64,000 nucleotides of DNA from Hymenobacter citatus (GCF_014333615.1 NZ_JACSCY010000015.1:79118-143117), one strand, 5' to 3'; positions 51,027 to 61,275 are shown, counted from the first letter of the stretch. Program-made: numbers and translations. Notes: generated from the sequence alone by a model not told the origin.

Positions 51027-54000
51027 CTAGAAATCGTACCCCAGCGTGAAGTAGAATTTCGGTCCTGAGCGGTTGTAGTCCTCCTGTCCCCAGGCCACAT
51101 CGGCTTTACCGTAGAAACCCAGAAGAGTGGTACGAATACCGCCGCCGTAGCCAATCAGCAGCGGGTTGCCGAAGGTGGTAACCGTACCGGAGAAGGCGTT
51201 GCCGCTCCCGCCGAAGTCCTGCGTGTTATAGGAGTTGTTGGTGTTGAAAGGGTTGACGCCGGAGTAGGCCGAGCCCCCATCGATAAAGCCCGTCAGCTGC
51301 AGATTGCGGAAGAAGCCAGAGTAAATAGGCTTATTCGAGAGGTACTGAATGATGGGGACACGCAACTCGGTGTTGAAGAGAATATATTTCGGACCGTTGC
51401 GCTTGCTGTAGTTGAAGCCCCGCAGATTGGTCACGAACTGCTGGTAGAACAGTTGGGTAGGATCGTAGTTGGAAGAGGCAACAGTAGAGGGTTGCAGGCG
51501 CTGGGTTTGGGGCAACGCCGGGTCGTTCTCGAATTTGTTGTTCAACCAATTGTCCATACCACCCAAGCGATACACCGACTGCGCAGGGCCAAAGAACTGC
51601 CCATGACTCACCCGCGTTGCCCAGATAATAGACCGGTGAATTTTCTGGTAGTGGCGCAAATCCACGTACAGATTACTCAGGTTCAAGTCATTGTTATCCA
51701 TGCTGGTCAGCTTTTGGTAGCCGATCTTCATGCGCGTGCCTTGAAGCATATTCACGCCTGTGGCAATGGCATTATCGAAGATCAGCTCGCCGTTGAAGCC
51801 CAGATAACTCCGGCTGACATCTGCCTCGCCAGGCAAGTCGTTCAGCACCAGTCGGCTAACATTTACATAGCTCGGCCCACCGCGCACGCTCAGGTTGTGC
51901 GTAAGGGGGTAGGCAATGGTAGGTGCAATTTCGTGCCGGCCATAGCGCGTGAGGTAGCCCGAGCGGTCCGGCACGTTCAGGAAATATGCTTGCTTCTGAT
52001 ACCGAATGCTCCAGTCGTAGCGATGCGTCAGGTTGGTGTATTCCGCATACATATTACTGGTTTTCAAATCAGTAAGCGCGAAGATACTGGCCCGAATCCG
52101 GTGGTTTTCGAACAGGTCCGACATATTGGCCTGCCCAATCAAGCCAAAGCCCAACAGCGGGTCCACGTACAGCGACGACACCACGTTGTCGATGCTGAAA
52201 CGGTTGTCGTAGCGGTAGGGGCCATTGATGGCCAGCGCGTTGGCTGGAGGTGGGGCTGGCGCGGCCGTCAGAGCTTTGGTTGTGGCCGAGGGCGTACGCC
52301 AGCGCTTTGCGGGATTGGTACGCGCCGTCGACATTGGAATGTCTTCGTCAAATTTATAGTCGCTCACATTCACCTGCTGGTTGCGGCGCGGTGCAGTAGC
52401 ACTTGGCGTAGCAGCCACGGGTGCCGTCGTGCGGCTTGTGTCGGGTGTGGCGGTAGGAGCCGTCACGGCCAGCGTAGAGTCGGTAGCAGCCGGGGCGGGC
52501 GGGCGCACGGCAGCGGGCGTTACCGGCCGGCGCACAGGGGCCGGCTTGGGCCGCGAGCGGTCTTCCAGCGTTTCCTGCCGTGCTGTTTTGTAGAGCTTCA
52601 CGCCCTCGGGCAGCGGATAGTTGGGGTAGAGAAACACGGCGTCGCGGGCGCGGTCGGTAGTAACGAAGCCCAGCGCGTTGGTCGTGACATTGTAGTCGAA
52701 GCTGCGGATATCAACCGGAAAACTGGTGACGGCCGTGCGCTGCCGGGTAGCCAGATTGAGCCGGTACACGCTCCGAATCCCGCTTTCCTCACCCAGATAC
52801 AGTATTTCCGAGTCAGAAATAGCGCGGGGAGTGCCTTCGTTGGAAATGGTGCTCACTAAGGATTCCATGGGCTGAGGCCGGCCATCGAGGTGGTACAGAA
52901 ACAGGTCGTAGTTGTTGACCACGGAGCTAAAATCACCCCGCGCCGTGCCCGTGGTATCGAGCCAGCGGTTGGAGCTGAACACAATGCCCTCGCCATTGGG
53001 TAGGAAAGCAGGCTCCACATCGTCAAACACGTCGTCGGTCAGTTTCTCAGGCCGGCGGTTGCCGGCGCGCAGCAAGTACAAATCGTTCTGCCCATCGCGG
53101 GCAGCGCTGAACACCAACGACTTGCCATCGGGCGAATAAGCCAGGCTCATCACTTGCGTAAACTGCCGGAAGATGGACCCTTCCTGCCGCCGGAAGGGTA
53201 AGGCATCGAGTAGACGCTCCCAGGTGTTGGCGAATCCGCCACCACCCGCTTGCCGCAGGCGCAGCGTCATGTAGCCTTTGTCCATCTCGGCAATAGCTAC
53301 CTGGTTGTTGCCCCGCCACGCCAGCACCGGCAGGCGCGTTTCCACCTGTTGGTCGGGCGTTTTGTAGCCGTTGCGGTGAATCACGTCGCGGTGCGAGCCG
53401 TCGCGGTTCAACACTATCACGCGGTAGCGGCCGCCCTCATTGGCCACGTAGGCCAGCCGCTGGCCGTTGGGGCTGAGCACTGGCTGCGAGTAGATAACCG
53501 ACTTGCGGTTGTTGCGCGAAGTCAACTGCGCCTGCTCATTCAGCGGCACGAAAGCTGTCTGAGGCTGGGCATTCAGCTGACGATAATATTGCAGCCAGTC
53601 GCGCAGAAAAATCTTATATGGCACATTCAGCGACGAGCTAATGCCGACCTCCACATCGCGCGTAATACGTGTGAGGTTCAATATGTTCTGAATGGTAGTG
53701 TAGCCGTAGCGCTCCGCGATGTAGTTCCAGATGCTTTGGCCGGCCAGCTGCGGGTTGCGCAGGAAAAAAGGCGCTGTGCGCGTGCCCTCGTACTGCCGGG
53801 TCATATCGCGCATGTAGTTGTCCATGTCCACGCTCCAGCCCTCGGCAGCATAGGCCGAAGCCCCACCGATAAACCAGTCGGGCAGCTGCAGCAGGTAGGT
53901 GCTTTGCAGCACTTCCTTCAGCGAGCCGCCGTACATCATATCGTTGAGCAGCACGCGGGTTACTTGGTAGCTCACATCGCGCTTAAACTGCGTTTGCTGG

Positions 54001-54431
54001 CCCTGGTAGGCAATCTGCACCTTGGTCATACGCAACAGCGAGGTCTCGCCGCCCATCTGGTACTTGTCCTGATCCAGCCCGATGTTGCTCTGCCGCAGGT
54101 CGCCCACGGAATTATAGAGCATGATGGTGGTTTTGGAATAGGGATAGTAACCGATGAGCGAGGTAATGCGCTGCAACTCCTTCTCGGCATACTCAGCGGC
54201 ACGGCGGGCGGCAATTTCGCCCCCAGCGTAGTAGTAAATGTTGAAGTTCTGGGTGCTCAGCTGCATCCAGTCAAACTTCTTGTATTGCAGGCGCACCCGC
54301 CCAAATGGTTCCTGCGCAGTTTGCGCCACGGCAGTGGAGGGAGCCGCCCAAAAAGAGCCCGATAACAGCAGCACAGCAAGTCCCAGCAACCGGCCTACCC
54401 GGCGGGGTAACAGTAAGGAATAGTGCTTCAT
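51027..54431 (-). CDS. Large exported protein: pseudo-peptidase MA-like domain, TolB-like propeller, outer-membrane barrel
   Basis: A 1134-residue exported protein. After a signal peptide (MKHYSLLLPRRVGRLLGLAV; cleavage near TAVAQ) residues about 45-290 resemble the MA-like metallopeptidase fold of propeller-associated proteins (FNIYYYAGGEIAARRAAEYAEKEL, LPDWFIGGASAYAAEGWS), but the helix that should carry HExxH reads DVSYQVTRVLL, so it is probably inactive. Residues about 310-620 are PD40/TolB-like blades (SPNGQRLAYVANEGGRYRV, YSPDGKSLVFSAARDGQNDLYLL, LPNGEGIVFSSNRW). A low-complexity Pro/Thr/Ala stretch (about 655-730) links to a C-terminal outer-membrane barrel (NVVSSLYVDPLLGFGLIGQANMSDLF ... 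YNRSGPKFYFTLGYDF). Function unknown. Confidence 0.75.
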   Translation of the reverse strand: MKHYSLLLPRRVGRLLGLAVLLLSGSFWAAPSTAVAQTAQEPFGRVRLQYKKFDWMQLSTQNFNIYYYAGGEIAARRAAEYAEKELQRITSLIGYYPYSKTTIMLYNSVGDLRQSNIGLDQDKYQMGGETSLLRMTKVQIAYQGQQTQFKRDVSYQVTRVLLNDMMYGGSLKEVLQSTYLLQLPDWFIGGASAYAAEGWSVDMDNYMRDMTRQYEGTRTAPFFLRNPQLAGQSIWNYIAERYGYTTIQNILNLTRITRDVEVGISSSLNVPYKIFLRDWLQYYRQLNAQPQTAFVPLNEQAQLTSRNNRKSVIYSQPVLSPNGQRLAYVANEGGRYRVIVLNRDGSHRDVIHRNGYKTPDQQVETRLPVLAWRGNNQVAIAEMDKGYMTLRLRQAGGGGFANTWERLLDALPFRRQEGSIFRQFTQVMSLAYSPDGKSLVFSAARDGQNDLYLLRAGNRRPEKLTDDVFDDVEPAFLPNGEGIVFSSNRWLDTTGTARGDFSSVVNNYDLFLYHLDGRPQPMESLVSTISNEGTPRAISDSEILYLGEESGIRSVYRLNLATRQRTAVTSFPVDIRSFDYNVTTNALGFVTTDRARDAVFLYPNYPLPEGVKLYKTARQETLEDRSRPKPAPVRRPVTPAAVRPPAPAATDSTLAVTAPTATPDTSRTTAPVAATPSATAPRRNQQVNVSDYKFDEDIPMSTARTNPAKRWRTPSATTKALTAAPAPPPANALAINGPYRYDNRFSIDNVVSSLYVDPLLGFGLIGQANMSDLFENHRIRASIFALTDLKTSNMYAEYTNLTHRYDWSIRYQKQAYFLNVPDRSGYLTRYGRHEIAPTIAYPLTHNLSVRGGPSYVNVSRLVLNDLPGEADVSRSYLGFNGELIFDNAIATGVNMLQGTRMKIGYQKLTSMDNNDLNLSNLYVDLRHYQKIHRSIIWATRVSHGQFFGPAQSVYRLGGMDNWLNNKFENDPALPQTQRLQPSTVASSNYDPTQLFYQQFVTNLRGFNYSKRNGPKYILFNTELRVPIIQYLSNKPIYSGFFRNLQLTGFIDGGSAYSGVNPFNTNNSYNTQDFGGSGNAFSGTVTTFGNPLLIGYGGGIRTTLLGFYGKADVAWGQEDYNRSGPKFYFTLGYDF

Positions 54432-54452
54432 ATAGGAACCAGAAAGAAGAGT

Positions 54453-55553
54453 TCAGGAAGGAAAAGCAGCGGCCGCCGGGGCGGCTGTATACAACGCGTG
54501 ATATCGGGAAATATTGACCTCCGGCCACAGGTCGGAAGCACTATTTTCCAAGTAATTAGCCAGCTGGACGGCCAGCCCAGGCGCCAGCAGTACGCCTTTG
54601 GAGCCGAAACCGTTAAATATACTCAAAATAGGCAGTTCGGGGTGTCGTCCCAGCAAGGGTTTTCGGTCGCGCACGGCGGGGCGCACACCAGCCCGCTGGG
54701 CCCTGATGGTGAAGGGTAGCGTGGTCATATCGGTGAGGCGCTGACTCAGCTCGGCAGTGGCTTCCGGCGTGATGCCCTCTGCAAACGGCGGCCAGCGGTA
54801 GGTAGCACCCACCCGAAACTGCCCTTCGCCCAGCGGCACCACGTAGGCACCTTTGTTAAGCACTTGCTTTTCGGGTAAGCCGGGACACGCCACATCCAGC
54901 ACCTCGCCCTGGTTGGGCGTGAGCGGCAGCCAGTTGAAATACGGATTTTGCGTAGCCCCTACCCCTTCGCAGCACACCACTTGCCGGGCCCGTACCTGGC
55001 CGGGCGCGTAGCTAGCGCCGTCGGCATCGAACATCAACTGCGACCAGTCGAACACTTCCTGACGCAGCCAGCCCTGCCCCAGCGCTTCCTGCGCCAGCGT
55101 AGCCAGCAGCTCGCGCAGCCGCACGTAGCCGCCGTGCTGAATCTGAATGCCGCCAAACTCCTGCCGCACGCCTGGCAGCGGCGGTAGGGCGCCGGTTACC
55201 TCCGTTACGTAGTGCCGCCACGGCACATCGGCGCTACGGGCTACCACGGTATTCTGCTCCGCTACCGACGAAAACAGCTTTTGGATAGGCGTTTGGATGA
55301 AAAACGTGTCGCCGTAGTGTTGCTCTATTGCCTGGTAAAAAGCCGTGGCAGCGGGTAGCAGCTCGTCTATTTTCCAAGCCAGCGCGAAACGCTTGCCGGC
55401 CACGGGATTAATCAGCCCGGCTGCTACGTTGGAGGCTGAATTGGGGTGGCCGGGGTCGTAGACCAGCACCGTGCGGCCGCGCCGGCGCAGGGTATGGGCC
55501 AGGGTAGCCCCCGCCAGGCCGTGCCCAATCAGCAGGTAGTCATAGGTTGTCAT
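54453..55553 (-). CDS. FAD-dependent oxidoreductase, DAO family
   Basis: A 366-residue cytoplasmic flavoprotein. The N-terminal FAD-binding motif is YDYLLIGHGLAGATLAHTLRRRG (GxGxxG). Downstream are NVAAGLINPVAGKRF, QVVCCEGVGA, NQGEVLDV and the C-terminal GFGSKGVLLAPGLAVQLANYL typical of the DAO fold. The closest general resemblance is to glycine oxidase- or MnmC-C-like proteins, but the substrate is unclear. It lies on the minus strand upstream of the large outer-membrane protein, with 21 nt between, and may be co-transcribed. Confidence 0.85.
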   Translation of the reverse strand: MTTYDYLLIGHGLAGATLAHTLRRRGRTVLVYDPGHPNSASNVAAGLINPVAGKRFALAWKIDELLPAATAFYQAIEQHYGDTFFIQTPIQKLFSSVAEQNTVVARSADVPWRHYVTEVTGALPPLPGVRQEFGGIQIQHGGYVRLRELLATLAQEALGQGWLRQEVFDWSQLMFDADGASYAPGQVRARQVVCCEGVGATQNPYFNWLPLTPNQGEVLDVACPGLPEKQVLNKGAYVVPLGEGQFRVGATYRWPPFAEGITPEATAELSQRLTDMTTLPFTIRAQRAGVRPAVRDRKPLLGRHPELPILSIFNGFGSKGVLLAPGLAVQLANYLENSASDLWPEVNISRYHALYTAAPAAAAFPS

Positions 55554-55697
55554 GCAGAGGTAAAGTAACGCGAAATTGCTGGCGTTAGGTACGGATGGTT
55601 GCCCACAACAAGCCGTGGCGGGCTTCGGTTCGCGTCAACTCTTGTAACTTACCTCCCCAATTTCATCCAGTACCCGCTAGTTTCTTTTCTTTACTTT

Positions 55698-56336
55698 ATG
55701 CTAGTTGCCGGCTTCACGTTCAACGCCTTTTCGGAGAATACATATCTGCTCATCGATGAAGCCACGCGCCAGTGCGCCATCGTAGACCCCGGCTGCTACG
55801 ACCGCGCCGAGCAACAGGCGCTTCGTGAGTACATCGAGACTGAGAACCTACAGGTGATATTGCTGCTGAACACCCACGCCCACATCGACCATGTGCTGGG
55901 CAATCAGTTTGTCATCGACACCTATAAAGTACCCTACCTGCTGCACGAGGCCGATTTGCCGGTGCTACGCGCCGTGCCTACCTATGCGGCCAACTACGGC
56001 TTTCCGGCCTATTCTCCCGCCGAGCCCACGGGCACGCTCACGCCCGGCGAGGTAGTACGCATTGGCGAAACCGAGCTGGAAGTACGCTTTGCGCCGGGCC
56101 ACGCGCCCGGCCACGTGGTATTCTACCACGCGCCTACCCACACTGTCATCGGCGGCGACGTGCTATTTCGGGGTAGCATTGGCCGTACGGACTTGCCTGG
56201 CGGCAACCATGCGACGCTCCTGCACAGCATCCGCACGCAGTTGCTCCCCCTACCCGACGAAACGGTGGTGTACCCCGGCCACGGCCCCGCCACTACCATT
56301 GGCGAGGAGCGCCAGTCCAATCCGTTTTTGAAGTAG
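55698..56336 (+). CDS. Metallo-beta-lactamase fold hydrolase (glyoxalase II-like)
   Basis: A 212-residue MBL-fold hydrolase. The metal-binding motif is THAHIDHVLG (His60, His62, Asp64, His65); later ligands are in GHAPGHVVFY and IGGDVLF, and PGHGPATTIGEE closes the fold. Such short proteins hydrolyse thioesters or similar. Frames extend upstream to a TTG, but those residues are not conserved and the ATG at 55698 gives the canonical start of an MBL domain. The stop is followed directly by a palindrome (56337). Confidence 0.88.
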   Translation: MLVAGFTFNAFSENTYLLIDEATRQCAIVDPGCYDRAEQQALREYIETENLQVILLLNTHAHIDHVLGNQFVIDTYKVPYLLHEADLPVLRAVPTYAANYGFPAYSPAEPTGTLTPGEVVRIGETELEVRFAPGHAPGHVVFYHAPTHTVIGGDVLFRGSIGRTDLPGGNHATLLHSIRTQLLPLPDETVVYPGHGPATTIGEERQSNPFLK

Positions 56337-56426
56337 GATCTTGGGGTCTTAGGGGCTTGGTTGACGTTCAGCTTAAATACCTGAAGCTTCATCCAACAAA
56401 CTAAGACCCCAAGACCCCAAGACCCT
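56337..56426. repeat. Palindrome of GGTCTTGGGGTCTT words between MBL hydrolase and pssA genes
   Basis: The left arm (from 56337) and right arm (to 56426) contain reiterated CTTGGGGTCTTA and its complement, with a perfect 12-nt complementary core. It starts at the MBL stop and ends 4 nt before the pssA ATG, so it lies in the 5' region of pssA. Confidence 0.85.
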
Positions 56427-56430
56427 CTGT

Positions 56431-57126
56431 ATGAAAAGACATATTCCCAACGCAGTTACTTGTCTCAACTTGTTTTCTGGTTGCCTGGCTGTTAGCCAGA
56501 TTTTTGCCGGACGGCTAGACTTAGCGGCCTATTTCGTGGCGCTGGCAGCAGCGTTTGACTTTGCCGATGGCCTGCTGGCCCGCGCCCTGCACGTGTCGTC
56601 GCCAATTGGCAAAGACCTGGACTCGCTGGCCGATATGGTATCGTTTGGGGTAGTACCGGGCGCCATGCTAATGCAACTGCTAACGCGCGGCGGCACCGAT
56701 CTGCCCGACTGGCTGCCCTACCTGGGCTTTATTGTCACGGTGTTTTCGGCCTTGCGCTTGGCCAAGTTCAACAACGATACCCGCCAGAGCGACTCCTTTA
56801 TTGGTCTGCCTACCCCTGCGTGCACGCTGGTGGTGGCCTCCCTTCCCCTCATTCTCCTCGACGACCGATTTAACCTGGCGCACCTCATTCTTAATCCGTG
56901 GGTGCTGCTGGTTCTCACTGCGCTATTGTCGGGGTTGCTGGTAGCCGAGCTGCCACTCTTTGCGCTTAAGTTCAAGCACTTTGGCTGGTCGGGTAATGCG
57001 CTACGATTTGTATTTTTGGGTTTGGCAGTGGGGCTGCTTTTTTTCTTGCAGGCTGCCGCCGTGCCGCTCATTATTTTGCTATACGTTTTGCTATCCGTAG
57101 CACGGCCAGCACCAAGCGGAGCCTGA
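56431..57126 (+). CDS. pssA: CDP-diacylglycerol-serine O-phosphatidyltransferase
   Basis: A 231-residue integral membrane enzyme of the CDP-alcohol phosphatidyltransferase family. The signature D-x2-DG-x2-AR-x8-G-x3-D-x3-D is present as Asp43, Asp46, Gly47, Ala50, Arg51, Gly60, Asp64, Asp68 (DFADGLLARALHVSSPIGKD). PssA makes phosphatidylserine, the precursor of phosphatidylethanolamine. The N-terminus MKRHIPNAVTCLNLFSGCLA is typical. It begins just after a palindrome. Confidence 0.93.
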   Translation: MKRHIPNAVTCLNLFSGCLAVSQIFAGRLDLAAYFVALAAAFDFADGLLARALHVSSPIGKDLDSLADMVSFGVVPGAMLMQLLTRGGTDLPDWLPYLGFIVTVFSALRLAKFNNDTRQSDSFIGLPTPACTLVVASLPLILLDDRFNLAHLILNPWVLLVLTALLSGLLVAELPLFALKFKHFGWSGNALRFVFLGLAVGLLFFLQAAAVPLIILLYVLLSVARPAPSGA

Positions 57127-57265
57127 TACTACCAGTACACAATACTCCGGGAGCTGCTGCTGTTATGCATATTGCCTACACTGCCCACTGAACCGGGCGG
57201 GCGCCGGGTGTGTTTCACCTGCGTTTTCCCCCACCTATGCTGCTCTTTGTTTGATTCGAACCTCT

Positions 57266-60200
57266 ATGCGCTTTTCTACTCTGCTTTTGCTCGCGTGCTT
57301 GCTGGTGTTGGTCGCATTGGTACCGAGCCAGGCGCAGACGGTTCTTTCGCAGCAACTCACCTGGCAGGGCTATACCACCCTCACTAGCCCCAACGGTCAG
57401 GAAAGCCGCGTGCCTACCTTTCGGGGCGCCACGTATGAGCCAGGAGCGCGAGCGGGGTTGTATACCCTGCGTATCAATGGCCGGGTGAGCGAGGGGCAGA
57501 TAGAAAACGCGGTGTATGAGTCTTTTATAGCTACCGATGCGCGTGCCTTCGAAGGTGCCACCTTTCCGGCTGGCCCTACCCTCCGATTTGGGACAGCCAA
57601 TCGTCAGCCCATCACCTATGTAGACCTGCCCGCAGTGCGCCGCAATGCCCAATCGGGTCAAGTTGAAAAGCTGATTTCGTTTGACTATCGCTACGTGCTG
57701 AGCGGGGCAGGCGCTACCGCCAACCGACCGTCGCGTACCCAGCGCAACCACGTCTCAGCTTCTGTGCTTCGCCAAGGCGTATGGTATAAGATTGGGGTAC
57801 CAGAAAGCGGTGTGTATAAGCTCGATAAAGTAGCCTTGACAGCCATGGGCATTAGTGCACAAAGCACTGATCCGCGCCGAATTCAAGTGTTTGGCAATGC
57901 AGTCGGCGGCATGCTGCCCCAGCTCAACGGCGCCCCCCGCCCCGCCGACTTAGAGGAACTAGCGTTGGGTTTTGTGGGAAATGCCGACGCGGTTTTCGAT
58001 GACAACGAATACCTGACGTTCTACTCCCGCGGTCCGCACGTGTGGGAGCGAGACCCCACGGCCACTATCCCGCGCTTTCGCCACATACAGCACTTGTACA
58101 CCGATACGGCTTACTATTTTGTGACAGTAGGCACCGGCGCGGGGCGGCGACTTACCACGGCTACCACTACGGCCACGCCTAACGCCACCATCACCACCTT
58201 CGCCCACCGCGACTATTACGAGCGAGATATTGTCAATATTCAGAAGTCGGGCCGGCAGTGGTTGGGCGAGCCCTTGGAAAGAGGTGCGTTGGAAATTCCG
58301 TTTGTAGTACCAAATGCAGTACCAGGCGCGGTAGTACAGCTTACATCGTCGGTGGCTGCCTCTAGCGGCTCGGCAAGCACCGTGCAGCTGGCCCTCAACG
58401 GGCAGAATGTCGGTATACAATCCGTTTTAGGCCGTTCGGCTTCCTCCTACCCCGAGCGCGCCAATACGGCTCTCACAACACTATCTACTACCCCAACCTC
58501 CTTAGCTGCCGATACGCGCATACGGTATACCTTTAGTAGCACTGATGCCAATGCCCGCGCCTGGCTCGACTACATAGAGCTGAACACCCAGCGCCAGTTG
58601 CGCTACGTGGGCAGCGGCCGCCAGCTCGATTTCCGCTCGTTCAGCAACATTGCCCCGCGGGCAGTCAGCCGCTTCGCTGTTGATAATGCAGGCGGCGCCA
58701 CGGTATGGGACGTGACGCACCCGGGGCGCCCGGTGGCCTACCCCCTCAGCAACGGCAGCTTCGTGGCCCCCACCGATTCGCTGCGGGAGTTTGTGGCCTG
58801 GCAGGAAGCAGACTTATACACGCCGCGCCTGTTTGGGCGGGTAGGCAACCAGAACCTGCACGCTCTCAACCTCGATGGCAAAACCGATTTGGTAATTGTC
58901 ACGCACCCATCGTTTCTGAGCGAAGCCGAGCGCCTTGCTGCCCACCGCCGCACACACGATGGCCTCACAGTGCAGGTAGTCACTACCTCGCAGGTCTACA
59001 ACGAATACAGCTTCGGCGGGCAGGACATTACCGCTATCCGAGACCTGATGAAGCAGGTCTACGACCGCGCCCCTGGCGGCAAACACCTTTTCTTGCTGCT
59101 GTTTGGCGATGCCTCGTTCGACTACAAATCCGATCCAACCAACGACCTCACCAAAGCTCCTACCTGGTGGAAATCGCGCTACTACCTCGAGCCGCGCACA
59201 TTAACCGTTACCAACCCCAACCCCGACCAATCCAATCAAAATTATGTGCCGGTGTACGAGTCGCGCGAGTCGTTTGCCATAGTGGCGCCCCGCAGCGGGC
59301 AGCAGGGCGTCACGTTTTCCACCGACGACTATTTTGGCTTGCTCGATGATGACGAGGGCGAATTGAACGAAAGCTATTCGGCCACAGATGAGCTGATGGA
59401 TATAGGGGTAGGACGCCTCCCAGTGCGAGTGTCTTCTGGTACGAATACGGCTGCTCTAACCGTCAGTAAGCTAATTCGGTACGATGACCCGACTACCTAC
59501 GGCAAGTGGCGCAACCGCCTCACCTTTGTGGCCGACGATGGCGATTATAATCTGCACACGCTTTATTCAGCCGAACCACTGGCCAATGCACTGGTCGTCA
59601 ACCAACCAGCCTACAACGTGCACAAGGTCTACCTTGACATGTACCCGCAAATCACGGCGTCAGCTGGACAAAGCTCGCCGGCGTGCGAGCAGGCCATTGA
59701 TGAGTCGCTGGAACAGGGCACGCTTATCATGAACTACAGCGGCCACGGCGGCCCCGAGGGGTGGGCCGATGAGCAGATACTGAACCGCTCGTCCATCCAG
59801 GCCCTGCAAAACCGGCAGCGCCTCGCCTTCCTGCTCACCGCCACCTGCGACTTCAGCACCTACGACGACCCCGACCGCACCTCAGCTGGCGAAGAAATGC
59901 TGACCAACGTTGAAGGCGGCGCCGTGGGCCTACTGACTACCACTCGCCTAGTATTCTCCAACAACAACCAAGCGCTGGCCGAGTCCTTCTACGCGGCGGC
60001 TTTCACACCTATCAATGGCGCCTTACCTCGCATGGGCGACATTCTGGCTGAAACCAAGAATAATAGTGTCCGCTCGGTCTACAACCGCAACTTCTCCTTC
60101 CTGGGCGACCCATCCGGCCGCCTCGCCTACCCCGAACAAACCGTAACCCTGCGCTCCATCAACGGCCACGCTTTCACTACCACCCCCACCGACACGCTTA

Positions 60201-61222
60201 AATCCCTGTCGCGGGTGCAACTGGTGGGTGATGTACGAGTAGGAGGAACCGTTAATGCCAGCTTTAATGGAACTACACGCGTAACGGTATTCGAGAAGCC
60301 CGAAACCATCAGGACGCTCGGCAGCGAACCTACGGACGGACCGCAGCCCATTCAAGTACAGGAAAATATTCTGTACGATGGCCAAGCAACCGTACGCAAC
60401 GGGCAGTTTTCCCTGCGTTTTGTAGTCCCAAAAGATATTAACTACAACTACGGCTTGGGCAAAATCAGCTTTTACGCCGCCGACTCCGTGCGCCGCCTGG
60501 ATGCCCACGGCGCCACTCGCACGGTAGTAGGTGGCCTCGATGCCACGGCTACCTTGGATACCATTCCGCCTACCATCCGATTGTTCATGGACAATGAATC
60601 GTTTGTGTTTGGCGGCCTCACGGGCACTTCGCCTACCCTACTGGCGCACCTGGCCGATTCCAGCGGCATCAACACGGCCGGCTCGGGCATCGGTCACGAA
60701 ATCACGGCTACCCTCGATGGCGACGCCAGCAAACTGGTTATCCTCAACGATTTTTACACGGCTGATGTCGACAAGTTTCAGTCCGGCAAAGTGCGTTACT
60801 TATTTAAAGACCTGACCACGGGTCCGCACCTGCTACGTCTGAAGGCCTGGGATACATTTAACAACTCTGGTGAAAAAGAAATTGAGTTTATTGCGGCCAG
60901 CACCGAAAAGTTAGCCCTGCAACACGTCCTCAACTATCCCAATCCATTCTCCCAAAACACCACCTTCCATTTCGACCACAACCGCACCGGCGATGAGTTG
61001 GACATTCAGGTACAGATTTTTACGGTATCGGGGAAGTTGGTGCGTACTTTGCGAACCACTGTGCTCGGTAGCGAGTCGCACTTGGCCGCTCTCTCTTGGG
61101 ATGGCCGCGACGAATTTAATGACCAACTTGCACGCGGTGTATACGTGTACCGCGTAAGTGTACGTTCTATGCGCGACCGTGCCACTGCCTCAAAGTTTGA
61201 GAAGCTGGTTATTCTTAACTAA
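57266..61222 (+). CDS. porU: T9SS sortase PorU, C25-family cysteine peptidase
   Basis: A 1318-residue exported protein. A signal peptide (MRFSTLLLLACLLVLVALVP, cleavage near SQAQ) precedes an N-terminal region of unknown fold, then the gingipain-type caspase-like domain. Catalytic His827 is in YSGHGGPEGW and Cys861 in TATCDFSTYDDPD. The C-terminal Ig and sorting-like domain ends with NYPNPFSQNTTFHFDH ... RGVYVYRVSV. PorU removes the CTD from T9SS cargo and attaches it to A-LPS at the surface, with PorV, PorQ and PorZ. The ATG at 57266 is used rather than TTG at 57251. porV follows by 53 nt. Confidence 0.95.
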   Translation: MRFSTLLLLACLLVLVALVPSQAQTVLSQQLTWQGYTTLTSPNGQESRVPTFRGATYEPGARAGLYTLRINGRVSEGQIENAVYESFIATDARAFEGATFPAGPTLRFGTANRQPITYVDLPAVRRNAQSGQVEKLISFDYRYVLSGAGATANRPSRTQRNHVSASVLRQGVWYKIGVPESGVYKLDKVALTAMGISAQSTDPRRIQVFGNAVGGMLPQLNGAPRPADLEELALGFVGNADAVFDDNEYLTFYSRGPHVWERDPTATIPRFRHIQHLYTDTAYYFVTVGTGAGRRLTTATTTATPNATITTFAHRDYYERDIVNIQKSGRQWLGEPLERGALEIPFVVPNAVPGAVVQLTSSVAASSGSASTVQLALNGQNVGIQSVLGRSASSYPERANTALTTLSTTPTSLAADTRIRYTFSSTDANARAWLDYIELNTQRQLRYVGSGRQLDFRSFSNIAPRAVSRFAVDNAGGATVWDVTHPGRPVAYPLSNGSFVAPTDSLREFVAWQEADLYTPRLFGRVGNQNLHALNLDGKTDLVIVTHPSFLSEAERLAAHRRTHDGLTVQVVTTSQVYNEYSFGGQDITAIRDLMKQVYDRAPGGKHLFLLLFGDASFDYKSDPTNDLTKAPTWWKSRYYLEPRTLTVTNPNPDQSNQNYVPVYESRESFAIVAPRSGQQGVTFSTDDYFGLLDDDEGELNESYSATDELMDIGVGRLPVRVSSGTNTAALTVSKLIRYDDPTTYGKWRNRLTFVADDGDYNLHTLYSAEPLANALVVNQPAYNVHKVYLDMYPQITASAGQSSPACEQAIDESLEQGTLIMNYSGHGGPEGWADEQILNRSSIQALQNRQRLAFLLTATCDFSTYDDPDRTSAGEEMLTNVEGGAVGLLTTTRLVFSNNNQALAESFYAAAFTPINGALPRMGDILAETKNNSVRSVYNRNFSFLGDPSGRLAYPEQTVTLRSINGHAFTTTPTDTLKSLSRVQLVGDVRVGGTVNASFNGTTRVTVFEKPETIRTLGSEPTDGPQPIQVQENILYDGQATVRNGQFSLRFVVPKDINYNYGLGKISFYAADSVRRLDAHGATRTVVGGLDATATLDTIPPTIRLFMDNESFVFGGLTGTSPTLLAHLADSSGINTAGSGIGHEITATLDGDASKLVILNDFYTADVDKFQSGKVRYLFKDLTTGPHLLRLKAWDTFNNSGEKEIEFIAASTEKLALQHVLNYPNPFSQNTTFHFDHNRTGDELDIQVQIFTVSGKLVRTLRTTVLGSESHLAALSWDGRDEFNDQLARGVYVYRVSVRSMRDRATASKFEKLVILN

Positions 61223-61275
61223 GTCCTTTCCCACTCTGTTTTCACTTCCTTACCGGCTCACTTCTCCTCTTCTGT

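Noticed and set aside
51453..52859. Long open frame of 468 codons on the plus strand
   Set aside because: It is antisense to the large outer-membrane protein gene; open antisense frames are expected in GC-rich coding DNA, and the sequence resembles no family.
53250..54365. Open frame of 371 codons on the plus strand, antisense to the same gene
   Set aside because: Same reason: composition artefact opposite a clearly real coding frame.
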